A DNA stretch of 64,000 nt from Bordetella genomosp. 9 (GTDB taxonomy: Bacteria; Pseudomonadota; Gammaproteobacteria; Burkholderiales; Burkholderiaceae_B). The DNA lies in contig NZ_NEVJ01000003.1 of NCBI RefSeq assembly GCF_002261425.1, positions 2,356,001 to 2,420,000 on the forward strand. The letters run 5' to 3'. Shown here piece by piece: positions 34,063-41,506 of the stretch. Below the pieces are notes generated by a model. That model ran no database searches. It was not told the origin of the DNA and worked only from the letters and a program-made list of their open reading frames with translations. How positions within the stretch are numbered: position 1 is the stretch's first letter; the number at the start of each line of letters is the position of its first letter. A program made the translations under genes and the position numbers.

Positions 34063-35057
34063 TCCAGGCTCGTACTCGTCCTTTGCGCGTGCTCGTGTCC
34101 GGCGGCGCCGGCTTCATCGGCTCGCATCTTTGCGCGCGGCTGCTCGACAAGGGACATACCGTCATCTGCCTGGACAATTTCTATACCGGCCAGGTGCAGC
34201 ACGTCGACCCCTTGCGCGGCAATCCGCGCTTCGCGCTGGTGACCCACGACGTTGTCGAGCCCTACGAGGCACAGGTCGACCGCATCTACAACCTCGCGTG
34301 TCCCGCCTCGCCCATCCACTACCAGAACCAGCCGGTGCACACGCTGCGAACCTGCGTGCTGGGCGCGATGAACATGCTGGAGCTGGCCCGCGCGACGGGA
34401 GCGCGCATCCTGCAGGCATCGACCAGCGAGGTCTACGGCGACCCGCAGGTGCATCCGCAACGCGAAAGCTACTGGGGCCACGTCAATCCCATCGGCATGC
34501 GTTCCTGCTACGACGAAGGCAAGCGGTGTGCGGAAACCCTGTTCCACGACTATGCGCGCGTCTACGGCGTCAGGGTCAAGATCGCCCGGATCTTCAACAC
34601 CTACGGTCCGAGCATGGCGCCCAACGACGGCCGCATCGTTTCCAATTTCATCCTGCAGGCGCTGCAAGGGCATCCCATCACGATCTATGGCGACGGCAGC
34701 CAGACCCGCGCCTTCTGCTACGTGGACGATATGGTGGACGCGCTGGAGCGCCTGATGGAAAGTCCGGACGACGTGACCGGGCCCATCAACCTGGGCAATC
34801 CGCAGGAGCTGACGGTTCTGGATATCGCGCAGCGCATCCAGCGCCTGGCGGGCACCCGCGTGCCGCTGGACTTCCAGCCGCTGCCGCCGGACGACCCCAC
34901 CCAGCGATGCCCCGACATCGGCCTGGCCGCCCGCGAGCTGGGGTGGGCCCCGCGGGTGCCGGTGGACGAAGGCCTGCGGCGCACGATCCGCTATTTCAGC
35001 CAGTTCGTGAACGCCGATATCGTACGGACGCCAGCGCGAGCCGACGCGTCGCTATAG
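34059..35057 (+). CDS. UDP-glucuronate decarboxylase-like NAD-dependent epimerase/dehydratase
   Basis: An extended SDR of 332 residues most like UDP-xylose synthase (UXS). Its features are the cofactor motif GGAGFIG (15-21), the YNLACPASPIHYQ loop, TSEVYGDP with catalytic T122/E124, and Y151-x3-K155 (CYDEGKR). WGHVNPIGMRSCYDEGKR and the RIFNTYGP segment are UXS hallmarks. The likely reaction converts UDP-glucuronate to UDP-xylose and CO2, supplying a pentose to the operon's transferases. The ATG at 34059 overlaps the stop of the preceding gene. A dTDP-glucose dehydratase-like activity is less likely given the UXS-specific loop. Confidence 0.87.
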   Translation: MIQARTRPLRVLVSGGAGFIGSHLCARLLDKGHTVICLDNFYTGQVQHVDPLRGNPRFALVTHDVVEPYEAQVDRIYNLACPASPIHYQNQPVHTLRTCVLGAMNMLELARATGARILQASTSEVYGDPQVHPQRESYWGHVNPIGMRSCYDEGKRCAETLFHDYARVYGVRVKIARIFNTYGPSMAPNDGRIVSNFILQALQGHPITIYGDGSQTRAFCYVDDMVDALERLMESPDDVTGPINLGNPQELTVLDIAQRIQRLAGTRVPLDFQPLPPDDPTQRCPDIGLAARELGWAPRVPVDEGLRRTIRYFSQFVNADIVRTPARADASL

Positions 35058-35081
35058 GGATGTGCGGCGAGGGAGACCCGG

Positions 35082-35876
35082 GTGCGACTCATCGATGATC
35101 CTGGCGCGATCGCGGCAATCTCGCCGCACCTGGACGACGCGGTAGCCGGCTGCGGCGCGCTGCTGGCGGGCGCGCCGGGCAGCACCGTCATCACCGTGTT
35201 CGCCGGCGTGCCGGACGCCACGACGCCGCTGACGGACTGGGACCGCCGCTGCGGCTTCGGCGACGGCGCGGCCGCCATGAAGCGGCGCCTGGCGGAGGAC
35301 GACAAGGCGCTGCATCTGCTCAAGGCCCATCCGGTGCGTCTGCCCTTCCTGGACGACCAGTACATGCGGGCCATGACGCGTGCGACCGCCAAAGCCGGGA
35401 AAGTGGCGCACGCGCTGGACGCCGCGCTGGATGAGGCTGGCGCGCGCACGGTGCTGTTTCCCCTGGGCCTGTTCCATTCCGATCACACGCTGGTGTCGGA
35501 TGCCGTGCTGGGCCTGTTCGCCACCCGGCCGCAGCGGCGCTGGGTGGCCTACGAGGACGCGCTGTACCGCACCAAGCCCGGGCTGCTTCATGCCAGGCTG
35601 GTGCAGTTCCATACGCGCGGTATCAGCCTCACGCCGGTGGCCTTCGCCAATACGAACGCGCACCGCAAGGCGACGGCGATGTCGGCCTACGGCAGCCAGA
35701 TGCCGGAACTGGGTATCACCCGTCACGAAGGCGACACCATGGACCCGGAGCGGTATTGGCTGCTGAGCGAAGCCATCAAGCAAGCGCCCGAGTCCGCGGA
35801 CGGTCCCGTCGGCGCCGGGGACGCTGGCGGACAGCCTGACCCACGCCACCCGGCGACGCCGCCACGACGGCAATGA
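35082..35876 (+). CDS. PIG-L family deacetylase (LmbE-like)
   Basis: Zinc-dependent amidohydrolase of 264 residues, removing an N-acetyl (or similar acyl) group from an amino sugar. Zinc and catalytic residues are visible in SPHLDDAV (H16, D18, D19) and FHSDHTL (H132, H135). The GTG at 35082 follows GAGGGAGACC at good spacing; the conserved strand begins ten residues later. Family relatives are MshB, BshB and GlcNAc-PI deacetylase. In this operon the natural substrate would be a GlcNAc- or similar-containing intermediate, implying a free amine in the product. The gene is coupled to the last glycosyltransferase by a 4-bp overlap. Confidence 0.87.
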   Translation: MRLIDDPGAIAAISPHLDDAVAGCGALLAGAPGSTVITVFAGVPDATTPLTDWDRRCGFGDGAAAMKRRLAEDDKALHLLKAHPVRLPFLDDQYMRAMTRATAKAGKVAHALDAALDEAGARTVLFPLGLFHSDHTLVSDAVLGLFATRPQRRWVAYEDALYRTKPGLLHARLVQFHTRGISLTPVAFANTNAHRKATAMSAYGSQMPELGITRHEGDTMDPERYWLLSEAIKQAPESADGPVGAGDAGGQPDPRHPATPPRRQ

Positions 35877-37129
35877 GCGCCTCGCCTGCCCGTTTGTCCA
35901 TCGTCGTGCTGACCTTCCAGCGTCGCGAGGAACTGCTCGGCAACCTGGAGCGGCTGCTCCGCCGCCACCCCGGCGTCCCCGTGATCGTGGTGGACAATGG
36001 TTCGCCCGACGGGACGGCGGACGCCGTCGCCGCGGCCCACCCCCGCGTGACGCTGGTGCGGGCACCGCGCAATCTCGGCGCCGCCGGCCGCAATCTCGGC
36101 GTGGCGGTCGCCGCCACCCCCTATATCGCCTTCTGCGATGACGACACCTGCTGGGAGCACGGCGCGCTGGCCGAGGCCGGGCGGCTGCTGGACGGCGCGC
36201 CGCATGCCGGCGTCATCAGTGCCGCCGTGCGCGTCGGACCCGGCGGCCGACTGGACGCCACCTGCCAGGCCATGTCCCGCAGCCCGCTGGGCCGGGGCCC
36301 CATGGGCACCATGCGCTTGCTGGGCTTCATGGCCGGCGCGTGCGTCATGCGCCGCCAGGCCTACCTGCAGGCCGGCGGCTACGAAGCCCGCTATTTCATC
36401 GGCGGCGAAGAAGCGCTGATGGCCCTGGACCTGGCCGCCTTGGGCTGGGACATGCTCTACGCGGGGCAGGTCGCGACCTGGCATCACCCCTCTCCCCATC
36501 GGGACCGTCCCGCCAGAAGGCGGCTGCTCGGCCGCAACAACCTGTGGACGGCCTGGTTGCGGCTGCCCGCGCGCGCGGCCTGCGCCGAGACTTGGACGGT
36601 GCTGCGGGAGTGCCGCCAGCACGGCGATGCGCTGCGCGTGCTGGCCGCCGCGCTGGCGGGCGCGCCATGGATCCTGCGCCAGCGCCGGTGCATACCCGCA
36701 GCCGTCGAGCGCCTGCGCCAGCAGCTGGCCAACCAGGCGACCGCTGAGGACGCCGTACTCATCCACGGTGCGCAAATCTTGCCAAGCGTGCGCGCACGGG
36801 ACGGGCACGAGGCATGCGCCATGCAAGTGCAATCAGGCGGCGAATTCCAGGAGACTCCCATGACGATGCACCGCGACACAGAGAGACAGGGCGACGAAAA
36901 AGCCCATAGCGACCACAGTGGCGACGCACAAGATCACGCAGTTTTACGTCCCGATACAGGGCCGCGGTCCGATCCGCCCAACCGGTCGCTGCAGAACCGG
37001 CCGCTCGATCCTAACTCCTCGGCAGAAAAGACTTTTCCTCCCGGCGTGGACGCCGCCGACATCCTCGATCCCGGCCGCCAGACCCCCGGCGCACCTCCCG
37101 TGGACAACCGATCCGGGCAAAAAAGCTAG
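35873..37129 (+). CDS. Glycosyltransferase family 2 with long hydrophilic C-terminal extension
   Basis: A 418-residue protein; the first 290 or so form a GT-A transferase: LSIVVLTFQRREELLGNLER, VVDNGSPDGTADAV, DDD in AFCDDDTCWEHG, and GGEEALMALDLAALGWDM as the acceptor-side motif. Residues beyond about 300 are low-complexity, rich in Asp, Arg, Pro and Ser, and unlike family 2. Inside this tail an in-frame ATG at 36860 follows CAGGAGACTCCC, so the tail may also be made as an 89-residue protein, or may be a fused former small gene. It closes the 11-gene operon. A downstream sigma-54 type element begins 17 bp after its stop. Confidence 0.83.
   Translation: MSASPARLSIVVLTFQRREELLGNLERLLRRHPGVPVIVVDNGSPDGTADAVAAAHPRVTLVRAPRNLGAAGRNLGVAVAATPYIAFCDDDTCWEHGALAEAGRLLDGAPHAGVISAAVRVGPGGRLDATCQAMSRSPLGRGPMGTMRLLGFMAGACVMRRQAYLQAGGYEARYFIGGEEALMALDLAALGWDMLYAGQVATWHHPSPHRDRPARRRLLGRNNLWTAWLRLPARAACAETWTVLRECRQHGDALRVLAAALAGAPWILRQRRCIPAAVERLRQQLANQATAEDAVLIHGAQILPSVRARDGHEACAMQVQSGGEFQETPMTMHRDTERQGDEKAHSDHSGDAQDHAVLRPDTGPRSDPPNRSLQNRPLDPNSSAEKTFPPGVDAADILDPGRQTPGAPPVDNRSGQKS
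36860..37129 (+). CDS. Possible independent 89-aa ORF inside the GT2 tail
   Basis: In the same frame as the GT2 gene, ATGACGATG at 36860 is preceded by AGGAGA at ideal spacing, much better than most starts in the operon. The product would be hydrophilic (MTMHRDTERQGDEKAHSDHS...) with no recognised domain. Either this is an internal translation start giving a separate small protein, or chance within a fused tail. Base use is less G+C-rich than in the GT2 domain. Confidence 0.35.
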   Translation: MTMHRDTERQGDEKAHSDHSGDAQDHAVLRPDTGPRSDPPNRSLQNRPLDPNSSAEKTFPPGVDAADILDPGRQTPGAPPVDNRSGQKS

Positions 37130-37145
37130 CGCTCCCGCATAACAC

Positions 37146-37161
37146 GGGCACGGTGCTTGCG
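37146..37161 (+). promoter_or_regulatory. Sigma-54 type -24/-12 element for hemerythrin gene
   Basis: GGGCAC-GGTGC-TTGCG has GG and GC 12 bp apart, with two departures from the consensus TGGCAC-N5-TTGCW. The start would be near 37172, 39 nt before the ATG; CCAGGAGAACTGT supplies the ribosome site. Confidence 0.45.
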
Positions 37162-37210
37162 TTGATGCCGCGCCGCGCCATTGCGGCACCCCGTGAACCA
37201 GGAGAACTGT

Positions 37211-37690
37211 ATGAATAAGGCGGAAATCCCTCTCGCACAACGCGACGCCCTGACCCTGATGCTGGACGATCACGCCACGATCAAAAAGCTTTTCAAGGAT
37301 TTCGGGAAAACGGATGACCCGGAAATCCGCGAGTCGATTGCCCACGAGGCCTGCATGACCCTGACGGTCCTGGCCCAGATCGAAGAAGAATTGTTCTATC
37401 CCTTCGTTCGCGCGCAGAATCCCGCCGCCTTCGGCCGCCTGCTGGACAAGGCCGTGGTCGAACATGGCGTGGCGCGCAATCTGGTGGCCCAGATCCAGGG
37501 CATGACCAGCGAAGACCCCTTGTTCCATGCCCGCGTCTCGGTGCTGGGCGACTACATCAGCCACCACATCGAAGAAGAGGAAGGCGAACTCTTCCCCAAG
37601 CTGGTCGTGCTGAACGTGGATTTGCGCGCCATCGCCAAGAAGATGCAGCAGCGCAAGGAAGAAATCGCCACGGTGGCCCATATCGCGTGA
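37211..37690 (+). CDS. Hemerythrin HHE-domain protein
   Basis: A 159-residue four-helix-bundle protein. The iron-binding pattern is visible: H near the N-terminus in LMLDDHATIKKLF, E in AQIEEELFYPF, H in VEHGVARN, and HHIEEEEGELFPKL. Such proteins bind a non-heme di-iron centre and are linked to oxygen, nitric-oxide or stress sensing and iron-cluster repair. GGAGAACTGT precedes the ATG at 37211. It is followed closely by a 70-aa gene and stands directly downstream of the glycan operon with its own candidate sigma-54 promoter. The precise role is unknown. Confidence 0.87.
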   Translation: MNKAEIPLAQRDALTLMLDDHATIKKLFKDFGKTDDPEIRESIAHEACMTLTVLAQIEEELFYPFVRAQNPAAFGRLLDKAVVEHGVARNLVAQIQGMTSEDPLFHARVSVLGDYISHHIEEEEGELFPKLVVLNVDLRAIAKKMQQRKEEIATVAHIA

Positions 37691-37718
37691 CCGGCACGCC
37701 GGTGGGGATCGGAATGTA

Positions 37719-37931
37719 ATGAGGATCTTGACGAAGGAAACCCCCAATTCGCGGGCGACCCTATGGCTGGCGCCCACCATGCAGGGGGGGTTCCGCTGGG
37801 AAGTCGAAGTCGTCGACACGGGTAAGACGACGATGCCCCAGCTGATTCAATCCCAGTTCATATTCCGTACGCCCACTGATGCCGCGTTGGATGGGATCCG
37901 CGCCCTGGAAGAGCTGGCCGAGCTGCCTTAG
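37719..37931 (+). CDS. Small hypothetical protein (70 aa)
   Basis: A 70-residue protein with no recognised domain: MRILTKETPNSRATLWLAPT then a possible beta-rich middle (FRWEVEVVDTG) and a helical end (ALDGIRALEELAELP). It begins 28 bp after the hemerythrin gene on the same strand and is closed by a strong terminator, which supports cotranscription with hemerythrin and a real gene. The start is the ATG at 37719 with a weak GGGGATCGGA upstream. Confidence 0.6.
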   Translation: MRILTKETPNSRATLWLAPTMQGGFRWEVEVVDTGKTTMPQLIQSQFIFRTPTDAALDGIRALEELAELP

Positions 37932-37956
37932 CGGCATGCGCCAGCCACGACTCAGA

Positions 37957-37990
37957 CAAAAAGCGCGTCGCACGAGCGGCGCGCTTTTTG
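37957..37990. terminator. Bidirectional intrinsic terminator
   Basis: A perfect 11-bp stem (CAAAAAGCGCG / CGCGCTTTTTG) with a 12-nt loop places a T5 run at the 3' side on both strands. It sits between the 70-aa gene and the convergent DUF4142 gene, ending both. Confidence 0.88.
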
Positions 37991-38004
37991 TCGTCCGGAA
38001 TCTG

Positions 38005-38646
38005 TCAGGGCTTCGGCGCGCCCTTGTCGCCCGGCAGCAAGCTGGGCGGGGCTTCGCGCGATGCGGGCGATACCGCGCCGGGCACGCCCGAACGGGCGGC
38101 TGGCGAGTTCTCTTCCGGGCTTGCCTTCCCGCTGGCGGCCAGGCTCTTGCGCAGCGCCAGGCCCGCGTCCAAATGCGCCTTCAGCGTGGGCAGCATCTGC
38201 TGGGCATAGGCCTTGACCTCCGGATCCTTGCCACGCTCGGCGGCGTCGACGAAAAGCGCGACCGCTGCCTGATGGGCCGCGATGGCGACGTCGTCGGCAT
38301 AGGCCAGATCGAAATCCGTCCCGTTCTTGGCCTGCAAGGCGTCCATGACGCGCGCCTGGTCGGAAGATATCGCCCCCGGCAGCGCGAACTTGCGCGCCGC
38401 CGCCAGGGCCTTGAGCTGGCTGGCCATGTCGCCATGCTCGTCCAGCATCGTACGCGCGTAGCGTTTGACGTCGTCATGCTCCGCCTTGCGCTGGGCCAGC
38501 TGGCTGGCGGCGATCTCGAAGCTGCCGGCCTGCGCCGCCTGCTCCATGAATGCCGCATCGGCGCGATCGACCTCCTGGGCCTGAGCCAGGCAAGTTCCCG
38601 TCACCAACAACATTGACACCCCGATTATGCGCACCCAGTCTTTCAT
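38005..38646 (-). CDS. DUF4142 periplasmic protein
   Basis: A 213-residue exported protein: signal peptide MKDWVRIIGVSMLLVTGTCL ends near AQA-QEV. The DUF4142 helical bundle follows at about 27-165 (FMEQAAQAGSFEIAASQLA, VKRYARTMLDEHGDM, AYADDVAIAAHQAAVALF). The fold resembles ferritin-like bundles, and relatives are reported in stress responses, but the function is unproven. The C-terminal 45 residues are Pro/Ser/Ala-rich. I start at the ATG at 38646 after GGGAGATCGCC; earlier in-frame codons are not conserved. A candidate sigma-54 element lies 39-54 bp upstream. Confidence 0.83.
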   Translation of the reverse strand: MKDWVRIIGVSMLLVTGTCLAQAQEVDRADAAFMEQAAQAGSFEIAASQLAQRKAEHDDVKRYARTMLDEHGDMASQLKALAAARKFALPGAISSDQARVMDALQAKNGTDFDLAYADDVAIAAHQAAVALFVDAAERGKDPEVKAYAQQMLPTLKAHLDAGLALRKSLAASGKASPEENSPAARSGVPGAVSPASREAPPSLLPGDKGAPKP

Positions 38647-38684
38647 GGCGATCTCCCTCGACGCGTGGCCGGCCGGCACAGGCG

Positions 38685-38700
38685 AGCAACCCATGTGCCC
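38685..38700 (-). promoter_or_regulatory. Sigma-54 type -24/-12 element for DUF4142 gene
   Basis: On the minus strand GGGCAC-ATGGG-TTGCT differs from consensus only at the first base; GG and GC are 12 bp apart. The start point would be near 38674, leaving about 28 nt of leader with GGGAGATCGCC before the ATG at 38646. Confidence 0.55.
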
Positions 38701-38776
38701 ATCCTTGGGCCTGCTGTTCAGGCAGCGTTGAAAAGTACGCACAGACCGCGGCAAGCGCGGCACAAGGAGACAAAAA

Positions 38777-39688
38777 ATGCAGGACACCATGCAGATCTTC
38801 GTCGGCTGCGACCCCAACAACGGCGACCTCGAACAGATGATGGTGCTGGACTACAGCCTGCGCAAGCACGCCTCCCTGCCCGTGCACATCCAATGGATGC
38901 GGCTCACGCGCGATTCCGCCAGCCCCTGGTACTGCGATCCCGCGGCCGGACGCGGCTGGCGCACGGAAACCTGGTCGACGCCGTTTTCCGCCCTGCGCTG
39001 GAGCCTGCCGGCCTGCGTGGGCTACCGGGGACGCGCGCTGTACATGGATGCCGACATGCTGGTCCTGGACGATCTGGCCGGACTCTGGACCATGCCCTTG
39101 CACGACAAGGCCGTGATGGCCGCGCGCCACAACGGCAGCCACAACGGCAGCCACGACGGCGCCCCCACGGGACGGCCGGACTGGCTGTACTGCGTGACGC
39201 TGTGGGACTGCGCACGGGCGCGCCGCCACCTGCCGGCGCTGGACGACATGCGGAAAGACCCACAGGCGCATCGCCGGCTCAAGAAGTACTTCTCGCGGCG
39301 CCCGGAATTGATCCAGGCCGTCGATCCCCGCTACAACTGCATCGACGGCGAAAACCGGGCCGTGGATGAGATCGGCATCCTGCACTACTCGGACATGAGC
39401 ACACAGTTCAGCCATCGATACGCGATGGCGCGCCGCCAGGCAGAAGGCGGCGAACACTGGTACGACGGTCCGGTGCGCGCGCACCCGCGCGCCGACCTGG
39501 CCGCGCTGTTCGACCGCTATTTCCAGGAAGCCCTGGATGCCGGCCACCGGCCGGACGACTATCGCGCACCCGCCTTCGGTCCGCTGCCCAAGGCGTCGCA
39601 GCAGGATTATCCCGGCAACGTGCGGCGCGTCAGGCAGGGCTGGACCCGCCGGCTGTTCGCTTCGGCGGGGCTGTTCAAGCGGGCGTGA
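38777..39688 (+). CDS. Family 8-like glycosyltransferase
   Basis: A 303-residue probable GT-A transferase. The start IFVGCDPNNGDLEQMMVLDYSL and the metal-binding D-x-D in ALYMDADMLVLDDLAGLW resemble family 8 enzymes; HYSDMSTQF supplies the later His/Asp segment. There is no signal or membrane helix. CAAGGAGAC precedes the ATG at 38777. Within the gene a 12-bp tandem repeat at 39128-39160 encodes NGSHNGSHDG, possibly a variable loop. It is divergent from DUF4142 and near the glycan operon, so it may act on the same glycan; that is inference. Confidence 0.78.
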   Translation: MQDTMQIFVGCDPNNGDLEQMMVLDYSLRKHASLPVHIQWMRLTRDSASPWYCDPAAGRGWRTETWSTPFSALRWSLPACVGYRGRALYMDADMLVLDDLAGLWTMPLHDKAVMAARHNGSHNGSHDGAPTGRPDWLYCVTLWDCARARRHLPALDDMRKDPQAHRRLKKYFSRRPELIQAVDPRYNCIDGENRAVDEIGILHYSDMSTQFSHRYAMARRQAEGGEHWYDGPVRAHPRADLAALFDRYFQEALDAGHRPDDYRAPAFGPLPKASQQDYPGNVRRVRQGWTRRLFASAGLFKRA

Positions 39689-39700
39689 GTCCGGCGGCGC

Positions 39701-39725
39701 GGCGTGGCGACGCCATCACCACGCC
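39701..39725. terminator. Hairpin between convergent genes
   Basis: A 7-bp stem (GGCGTGG / CCACGCC) with an 11-nt loop follows the glycosyltransferase stop and faces the convergent chloride-channel gene. There is no T-run, so the terminator role is tentative. Confidence 0.28.
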
Positions 39726-39793
39726 ACTGCGGCGCGATGCGCACAGAACCGTTCAAGGCGGCAGGCGGTCAGGGCTCAAGGCACACACGGCGT

Positions 39794-41506
39794 TCAGGCG
39801 AACAGGCTGCCGGCCTGTTTCAGCAGCTCGCTTTTCTGCAGCATGCCCACCACCCGGCGGCCTTCGCGGTCGCTCAGCACGGGCGTGCGTTCGGCGGGCG
39901 ACTCCACCACCGTCTGCCAGACGTCCAGCAGCCGCTGGTCCGCATAGACCACCGGAAAATCAGTCGTCGCCATGTGCGGCAGCGTGGCCTCCCGGCCTTC
40001 GCCGGCGTTGACGCGCGCCATCAGGTCGTTGACCCACACCGCGCCGGCGAAACGTCCGGCATCGTCGATCAGGAACACGAAGCGGTTGCGCTGCGCCAGG
40101 CCGATCCGCAAGGCTTCTTCGAGCGACGCCGACACGGGAGCCAGCAAGCCGATGGGCCGCATCACGCCCCCGGCCGTCGCGTCCGCCAGCAGCGCGCGCC
40201 GCATATCGCGCGCGCGGTGCCGCGCGATGACCTCATAGGTGCCCGTCAGGCGGAACAGCATGGAAACCGCATAGGCCGCCACGGTCGCGATCATCAGCGG
40301 GAATACGAAGGTGGGCTCGCTCGTCATCTCGAAGACCATCAGGGTCGACATCAGCGGCGCCTGCGTGGTGGCCGCGAGCGCGGCGGCCATGCCCAGCACG
40401 CCCAGCAGCACGAGGCCGTCCTGCACGCCGAACACCTGCGCGGCCAGCGGCGCACAGGCCGCGCCGGTCAGCGCGCCTATCATCAGCGACGGCGTGAACA
40501 GCCCGCCGATGGCGCCCGACCCCACCGTGGCGATGGTGGCGACCACTTTCAACACCAGCAGCATCAGCAGCGGCGTAGCCATGGGATGGCCGTCCAGCAG
40601 CCGCTCGATGGGCGCGAAGCCGTTGCCGGTGACGTCGGGCGCCGCCAGCGTGATGACGCCGACGATCAGGCCGCCCAGGCTCATGCGCCATACCGGCGAG
40701 GCAAACAGCCGCGCGAACAGATTGCGCGCGTAGCGCACGCCCCACAGAAACGCCGAGCCGACGGCGCCGGCGACCAGTCCCAGCGCCACCACCGCCAGCA
40801 CGCTGCGCGCCGTGAAATCGAAAGCGTAGGCCGGCAGGTCATACAGCGGGTTGAACTGCCCCAGCATGCTGGTGGTCCAGGCCGATGCGACCGCGGCGGT
40901 GAACAGGTAGCCGATGCGCCGCAGCTCGAGCGAACCGAACGCGATCTCGGCAACGAAGATGACCGCCGCCAGGGGCGTGTGGTAGACCGCGGTCAGGCCG
41001 CCGGTGGCGGCCATGGCCACCGCCAAACGGAAATCGGCGCCGCGCAGGCCGGGCAGCACGCGCTTGCAGAAGGCCGAGCCCACGGTGGCGGACAATTGCA
41101 CCATGGCGCCTTCCTTGCCGATGGAGCCGCCGGACACGATGGAAAAGAATGACGACACGCAGCGCAGCAGCGACGGCAGCACCGGGATGCTGGCCATCTT
41201 GCCATCGATGGTCTCCAGGTATTCCGACACGACGCCGGCGCGCTTCTCGCGCCGCTGCGCCTGGACCAGGATAAGCGCGGCGATGGCGCCGCCCAGCGTC
41301 GGCAAGGCGATGCGCGCGTACCAGGGCAAGCCGGCGAACACTTCGGTGATATCCGCGACGCTGTCGAACATGCGCTCCGACGCGTGCTCCAGGCTCCAGC
41401 GAAACGCATGCGCCGCCAGCGCGCCCAACACGCCGGCCGTGATCGCCAGGACGATCCCGCGCAGGTAGTCCGCCACGGACCGTTCGATCGTGCTCGCACT
41501 TTTCAA
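39794..41506 (-). CDS. ClC-family chloride channel/antiporter with CBS pair
   Basis: A 570-residue inner-membrane ClC protein. The pore signatures are GSIGKEGAMVQ (the gating Glu region, usually GREGP), GGLTAVYHTPLAAVIFVAE and GSGAIGGLFTPSLMIGA. Two CBS domains follow at about 435-565 (VMRPIGLLAPVSASLEEAL and VVYADQRLLDVWQTVVE) and may sense nucleotides. Prokaryotic relatives are Cl-/H+ exchangers. The gene's ATG overlaps the stop of the LysR gene by 4 bp, so the two are cotranscribed. The start at 41506 fits the family. Confidence 0.9.
   Translation of the reverse strand: MKSASTIERSVADYLRGIVLAITAGVLGALAAHAFRWSLEHASERMFDSVADITEVFAGLPWYARIALPTLGGAIAALILVQAQRREKRAGVVSEYLETIDGKMASIPVLPSLLRCVSSFFSIVSGGSIGKEGAMVQLSATVGSAFCKRVLPGLRGADFRLAVAMAATGGLTAVYHTPLAAVIFVAEIAFGSLELRRIGYLFTAAVASAWTTSMLGQFNPLYDLPAYAFDFTARSVLAVVALGLVAGAVGSAFLWGVRYARNLFARLFASPVWRMSLGGLIVGVITLAAPDVTGNGFAPIERLLDGHPMATPLLMLLVLKVVATIATVGSGAIGGLFTPSLMIGALTGAACAPLAAQVFGVQDGLVLLGVLGMAAALAATTQAPLMSTLMVFEMTSEPTFVFPLMIATVAAYAVSMLFRLTGTYEVIARHRARDMRRALLADATAGGVMRPIGLLAPVSASLEEALRIGLAQRNRFVFLIDDAGRFAGAVWVNDLMARVNAGEGREATLPHMATTDFPVVYADQRLLDVWQTVVESPAERTPVLSDREGRRVVGMLQKSELLKQAGSLFA

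Noticed and set aside
38690..38776. Sigma-54 element for the plus-strand glycosyltransferase at 38777
   Set aside because: No GG/GC pair with 12-bp spacing and a TTGC half was found in the right orientation.
39704..41152. Open frame on the plus strand opposite the ClC gene
   Set aside because: Shadow of a recognised channel gene.
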